Origin: Sebastes aleutianus
Lineage: Eukaryota; Chordata; Actinopteri; Perciformes; Sebastidae
Reading direction: 5' to 3'
Length of the DNA: 64,000 nucleotides
Assembly (NCBI GenBank): GCA_916700875.1
Contig: CAKAKS010000196.1
Span: 186,001 to 250,000 of the forward strand
Positions 59,901-64,000 of the stretch are shown one piece after another (positions within the stretch are counted from its first letter, which is position 1; each line of letters begins with the position of its first letter). The position numbers were made by a program, and so were the translations under genes. The notes under the pieces were generated by a model. It saw only the letters and a list, made by a program, of their open reading frames with translations, had not been told where the DNA came from and searched no databases.

Positions 59901-60725
59901 CAGTGTCAGCATTCAGCACTAACGGACGCGAGCAGCTCGATGCAAACGGCAAATAGTTCACGTACTTTAATCCAGTCTCGTGGCATAACAAGCGACGTCT
60001 GATCCTCAGCAGAGGAGTTTCTCCTCCCTCTGGTTCACTGCTCAGGCAGCATCATCTGCTACTCCAGGCTACAAACATCGCACTCGCAGTCTCGGGTAAT
60101 CCAGCAAACATTATGCATTCAGCTCATATGCTCAGGCTCGTGCCTCATCAGCGTTTTTCAACAGCGTCTGGCTTCTTCATCACAGCCGCCTCGTCACTAC
60201 GTTCATCCTACCTCAAGCCATTCATCTAAGGTAAAGGCTTCACAAAATTCACAGCCTCATATTACCTGGCAAGAGGCCACATATCACCATCGAGGAAACG
60301 TCGTCATACGTTTGAATAGCTTCAATATCTATGCGTCATTCATCTCGCTCCGCATTCAGTCAGAGTTAAAACATCCCGGGTTCCTCACAGAAGAACCGAC
60401 GTGATTCAAAGTTATCGATAGTAAAGAGAGCTCAATGCAAACGGCAAATAGAGCGTCAGTATTCAGCTCAAACGGACGTGAGCAGCTCGATTCAAACGGC
60501 AAATAGTTCATGTACTTTAATCCAGTCTCAGTGGTATAACCAGCGACGTCTTATCCTCAGCAAAGGAGTTTCTCCCTCTTGTTCACTACTCCAGGCTACA
60601 GACATCGCACTCGAGGTTTGGATAGCTTCAATATCATGCATCATTCATTCCGCTCCGTATTCAGTCAGAGTGCAAACATTTTCGGGTTCCTCACAGAAGA
60701 ACCGGCGGATTCAAAGTCATCTGCT
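59901..60725. repeat. tandem duplication of ~550-bp module in CpG-richer block
   Basis: Copy A (59901-60425) and copy B (60452-60725) share AACGGACG(C/T)GAGCAGCTCGA, CAAACGGCAAATAGTTCA, TACTTTAATCCAGTCTC and GGGTTCCTCACAGAAGAACC. Copy B lacks about 220 bp from the middle. A third short head copy, GAGCTCAATGCAAACGGCAA, lies at 60429. This may be a retroelement terminal region, but no coding frame confirms that. Confidence 0.8.
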
Positions 60726-61501
60726 CAATAAATCCACAAGTTCAGCGGGTACATCAAACCGGTGGTCTCACGGGATCCAGTACTTTAAACAGCTGTCTTT
60801 TAACTAGTTTTCGAGGTGTTTGTTCAAACTGTAACACTTTTCATTCTCTCGGCGCATCACGGCTCAAAGAGAACTAATACCGTAATAGCGGTGCGCTCTA
60901 ATTCTACAGCGTACAGGGTTACAGACTCTGGACTGAAGCAGCCTTCTGTTCCTGAAATCTGTGACATATATCAAACTTCGGTTTACTTGGGTAATCTCGA
61001 CAACATTATGTGTTTTAAACCCTACAAATATCACTCAGCATAATTCATAAAGCATCGCAAATCACGTGGAACCTTAAATACGTGTATTACGGTAATAAGC
61101 ACTGCAAGTCTCATACGCTGTTTTCATGCTGTCTCCATCTAGTGGCGCTTGTACGTTCCTACAAGTCCTGTGTAATTGGACTTAAATGCAAGTTAATACA
61201 TTATAGTCATCATATCAGTTAAAACTCAGAGTCAGTATTGGCTGCATTGGGAACAATTCCATAACCTTTCAGCATATAGTAATTCAAGTGTTCTGAGAGA
61301 TAACTAGACTTCTGCTCCTCCTCATGGCTCCGTTTTAAGGCTTAAAAGATCTAACCCTGGACGGGAGACTTTGACCAATCACGGGTCTTTTCATCAGAGA
61401 GCGTTCCTATCGGGTGTGCTCCGGTCATGTGAACAGAACTCGTTGTTCCTTCACCAAATTCACAATGGCGGCGGCGTCACAAACCTTCTCATCTCACAGC
61501 T

Positions 61502-61760
61502 AAACCGTGCACTACAAGATGATCTGAGAAAATATGCGGAAGAAATAAACATTAACGTAACAGAATATTGATTCATGACAGCCGGGTCATAGACGACAGA
61601 AGGGCAGCAGACCTCAGATCAGCTCTTACTGCCTGTTTCCTCCCGAGTTGAGGTCTTGCAGATGCGTTGGGAACAATTACAGATAACAGTACACTACAAA
61701 ATGTTTATGAAAACATTTGAGAGAGAAGTAGGCATTACAGTAACAGAATATGATTCATAT
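61502..61760. repeat. direct duplication, period about 182 bp
   Basis: Copy one (61502-61579) and copy two (61685-61760) share CACTACAA(G/A)ATG, GAAAA(T/C)AT, AACAGAATAT and GATTCAT. The word GCGTTGGGAACAATTAC precedes copy two, and GCATTGGGAACAATTCC occurs at 61243. Confidence 0.6.
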
Positions 61761-61924
61761 AATCATAAACTGGTCTGAAAGTCGGTAGGTGTTGGCAAAA
61801 TGAACGTCTCGTGGCTCTCATGGACGGCAGCTGGAGGCAGATTCAAAACCATGCTCGAAATAAATAAATAAAAGTCACATCGTGGTAAAGGAAGGGCAGT
61901 GCCTCTCGGAAACAACGAAGCCTT

Positions 61925-62345
61925 ATGGCTAATATATATATGCGATGGCTGCGACAAGCTTCGGCGTTCCGACGCCGGGAATGCGAATGCATTCGACGAA
62001 TGCATTCGACGTGGAAACAACGTCACCTCTGGCATCAACTCATAACCACGGTGCAGCTACGGTTCAACTGGGACATATGGCTGGGGACGCGTCGCCTTCT
62101 GACATATGCTCGATCACACGATCCACTTTAAACAGTGTTTAGTCATGGCTGACCTCATCTCAACATCACACACACCTGTGCAGTGGCATAACGGCATACA
62201 TTCTTCTTCACGAGCAAGCAAATTACACAGTCTCAGTTTCCACGGACACGTCATCCGTGGGGTTTCTTTTGGGGGAGAATATAACGGTACGGTCTCAGCG
62301 CCAGCCTCCCTCTGACTCCAGCGTTCATCATAGGCTCGTGGGCTA
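61925..62345. other. CpG-rich stretch, no gene recognised
   Basis: CGACAAGCTTCGGCGTTCCG, GAATGCGAATGCATTCGACG and ACGTGGAAACAACGTCACC. Several overlapping frames of up to 97 codons on both strands, none with a recognised domain. CpG density is well above the rest of the intron. Confidence 0.5.
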
Positions 62346-62422
62346 CATGTCGGGGCCTTCATCGGAGCACAATCACATTGGTTCATGTGTCCCTCAATCG
62401 TCGGCATCCCAATGGTAAACTC

Positions 62423-62994
62423 TTCGGATTGAACGGAGGCATCACTCGCTCATCTGCACAGAGGGTCATCACGACCTATCTCAGCGGCAACAGCAATTTG
62501 CGGATCCTCGGCGTCATTCAACAGATCTTCACGTTCATGCATATAACTGGTGGTGGTTTTCGTTTAGCGGCTGCATGCTGCTAATCGTCCCTTTTGGCTG
62601 GTTCCGGTTGCAGCTGACCTCGGAATTCATCAGGTATTATTCATTTTAATTCATTTGGAGTATCGCAAGCAAGTCTTGGCCTTCCGGCTAATCTCTCAAG
62701 TATGGGTTCTTTATTACTACATATTCACGTTTTATTTTGCAAAATGTTAGTACACTTCAGATCGAACGGAAGCATCACGCGTTCCTCTGCACAGAAAGTC
62801 ATCACGACCTTCACACAAATAACAGCAGATCCTCTATATTCATGCATATAACTATATTCATGCATATAACTACATTCATGCATATAACTGGTGGCGGCGT
62901 TCAGTTAGCTGCTGCATTGCTGCTAATCGTCCCTCTATTTTCTGGGTCCCGTACAGCTGACCTCGGCATTTATCAAATCATCTGTTCAGATTAA
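62423..62994. repeat. direct duplication, period about 330 bp
   Basis: Copy one (62423-62635) and copy two (62754-62994) share GAACGGA(G/A)GCATCAC, CTCTGCACAGA, GTCATCACGACCT, CATGCATATAACTGGTGG, GCTGCTAATCGTCCCT and GCTGACCTCGG. In copy two the 17-bp word ATTCATGCATATAACTA is itself tandemly repeated (62839-62890). Confidence 0.85.
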
Positions 62995-63039
62995 TTAATT
63001 CAGATCATTACAATCAATTCATTACCTTTGGATACTCCT

Positions 63040-63245
63040 ACACTCTTATATTCTTATTATATCTTGTATATTGTATATTGTATATTGTATATTCTTAAAA
63101 TTTCAATTTTTTTAATTCTATTTTATTCTAATGTTTTTATCTATTTTGTTATTATACTGTTTGACTTGCACCAACATAACCAAAGCAAATTCCTAGTGTA
63201 AATCTCTTACACCTGGCAATAAACACAATTCTGATTCTGATTCTG
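63040..63245 (+). mobile_element. LINE 3' tail (L2/CR1-like)
   Basis: A (TATTGTA)n stretch at 63068-63092, then TTGTTATTATACTGTTTGAC, AAAGCAAATTCCTAGTGTAA and CTGGCAATAAACACAATTCT, and a (TTCTGA)n tail. It matches 255-383 closely and in the same orientation. Confidence 0.65.
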
Positions 63246-63339
63246 ATTATATATCTTATATTCAGCTATTTCCATTATTCACAGCTAAGGTAATTATTCT
63301 TATTCGCTCTCTAGTACTCATCATCACCCATCCTATGTG

Positions 63340-63456
63340 TCTGTACAATCATGTCTCTGTCATGTCCTGTTGTTGTTATATTGTTTTATCTGTCAATGTT
63401 TTAATTGATCTTTTTAAGGGTCCTCGGGTGTCCAGAAAGGCGCCACTAAATAAAAT

Positions 63457-63490
<34 letters not shown>
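63340..63490 (+). mobile_element. LINE 3' tail with (ATT)n end
   Basis: GGTGTCCAGAAAGGCGCC followed by ACTAAATAAAATG and a (TTA)n run at about 63459-63490. This is the common terminal form of a fish non-LTR element, distinct from the preceding tail. Confidence 0.6.
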
Positions 63491-63492
<2 letters not shown>

Positions 63493-63605
63493 GCTGGTCT
63501 TATGACCTCTCTATTGCTCTGGTCTATCGTGACCTCCTTATTGCTCTGGTCTATCGTGACCTCTCTAATGTTCTGGCTATCTTGACCTCTCTAATGCTTG
63601 GTCTT
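63491..63605. repeat. tandem repeat, about 26 bp x 4
   Basis: Units of (A)TTGCTCTGGTCTATCGTGAC followed by CTC(T/C)(C/T)T, at 63491, 63513, 63540 and 63567, with the outer units diverged. Confidence 0.88.
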
Positions 63606-64000
63606 AGTCTGCTTATACCTCCTACGTTCGCCCCGATGTCAACACCATCCTCGCAAATCAAAGATCATTAAAACCTTGATTTCGGTAAGTCATTCATATA
63701 ACTGGTTATTCATATAAGTGGTTATTTATTCTATTATGCTTTCTTCAAATACTATACTTCATCTCTCAGGACTACTGCTTCACTGGCACCACCTTATCCT
63801 AACTATTCACTTGTTTTATTAATCACACTATGCATGTTTATTTAACACTAGAACTGCACGATGATCATCTCGATGTCACATTTCACTTTATTCTATGTAT
63901 CTATTTATCATCAACATGACCTTCGTCCCAATAAGGTCCGAGACTCACGTGTCTCATGGTCTGTTGACCTGCGTCTCAAGCGGCTCTAATAATCAACTTT

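Larger units (their letters stand above)
20207..64000 (+). other. itga1: itga1-like gene, 5' part (11 coding exons, runs off right edge)
   Basis: Gene-level entry. Integrin alpha-1 pairs with beta-1 at the plasma membrane as a collagen/laminin receptor. Eleven exons with GT-AG borders join in frame (phases 1,2,1,0,1,0,2,0,1,0,1) into 435 codons plus one base. In order: signal peptide (about residues 1-23), mature start FNVD at 24, propeller blades 1-2 (24 to about 160), I domain (about 162-361), and the start of blade 3 (LLGAVGAYDWNGTVV, 390-404). Alpha-1 is favoured over alpha-2, -10 and -11 by FNVD..KN.M.FSGPVEDMFGYT near the N-terminus, by TNPNGGFL, and by the TMT.LGIDTARKEAF stretch of the I domain. 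Family members are about 1150-1190 residues, so roughly 37% is present. Intron 1 is 22.2 kb; later introns range from 250 bp to 4.2 kb. I found no exon 12 between 59050 and 64000. Confidence 0.93.
59050..64000 (+). other. itga1: itga1 intron 11, incomplete in window
   Basis: It opens with GTGAGT and runs off the right edge, so it is longer than 4.95 kb. I searched for a phase-1 exon encoding the expected Y-[TS]-V start of the next propeller segment and found none. 59050-59900 has no recognised feature. Confidence 0.75.

Noticed and set aside
59050..64000. Search for itga1 exon 12
   Set aside because: No phase-1 exon with the expected propeller motifs was found; the next exon is presumed to lie beyond the window.

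Overview
The window is vertebrate genomic DNA, almost certainly from a ray-finned (percomorph-type) fish. It is AT-rich and gene-sparse, with large introns, (TG)n microsatellites, LINE 3' tails and many short hAT-type non-autonomous transposons with 8-bp target-site duplications. There are no operons, bacterial-type genes, CRISPR arrays or viral genes.

One real gene is visible: the 5' part of a collagen-receptor integrin alpha subunit, best matched to integrin alpha-1 (itga1), on the + strand. I assembled eleven coding exons by hand from open frames, splice sites and phase continuity: 20207-20252, 42486-42606, 46840-46949, 49433-49521, 51606-51720, 52976-53103, 53794-53942, 55587-55737, 56131-56305, 56556-56629 and 58902-59049. 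They join without a stop into 1306 coding bases (435 codons plus one base). These encode a signal peptide, beta-propeller blades 1-2, the complete inserted I (von Willebrand A) domain with its MIDAS metal site, and the start of blade 3. The rest of the propeller, the thigh/calf domains, the membrane helix and the cytoplasmic tail lie beyond the right edge, inside or after an intron longer than 4.9 kb.

Layout: 1-1740 is a ~500-bp tandem array with strong hairpins. 1741-19.9 kb is intergenic, with a nested hAT cluster (8105-9348) and foldback elements (13.9-15.1 kb). 19.9-20.25 kb holds a candidate promoter, a leader with a 65-codon upstream ORF, and exon 1. 20.25-42.5 kb is intron 1, which has no recognisable nested gene and many repeats. 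42.5-59.05 kb holds exons 2-11, with repeats in most of the larger introns. 59.05-64 kb is intron 11, containing a CpG-richer, internally duplicated repeat block and two LINE tails.

Most other open frames are short, lie in repeats, and match no family I recognise. No new multi-gene system is evident. The most interesting points are a 3-residue insertion next to the collagen-docking helix of the I domain, the signal-peptide-like upstream ORF in the leader, a minisatellite bracketed by direct repeats in intron 2, a transposon-within-transposon cluster whose insertion order can be read, and near-perfect palindromes in the left-edge array. All family assignments are from memory of family features, not from database searches.
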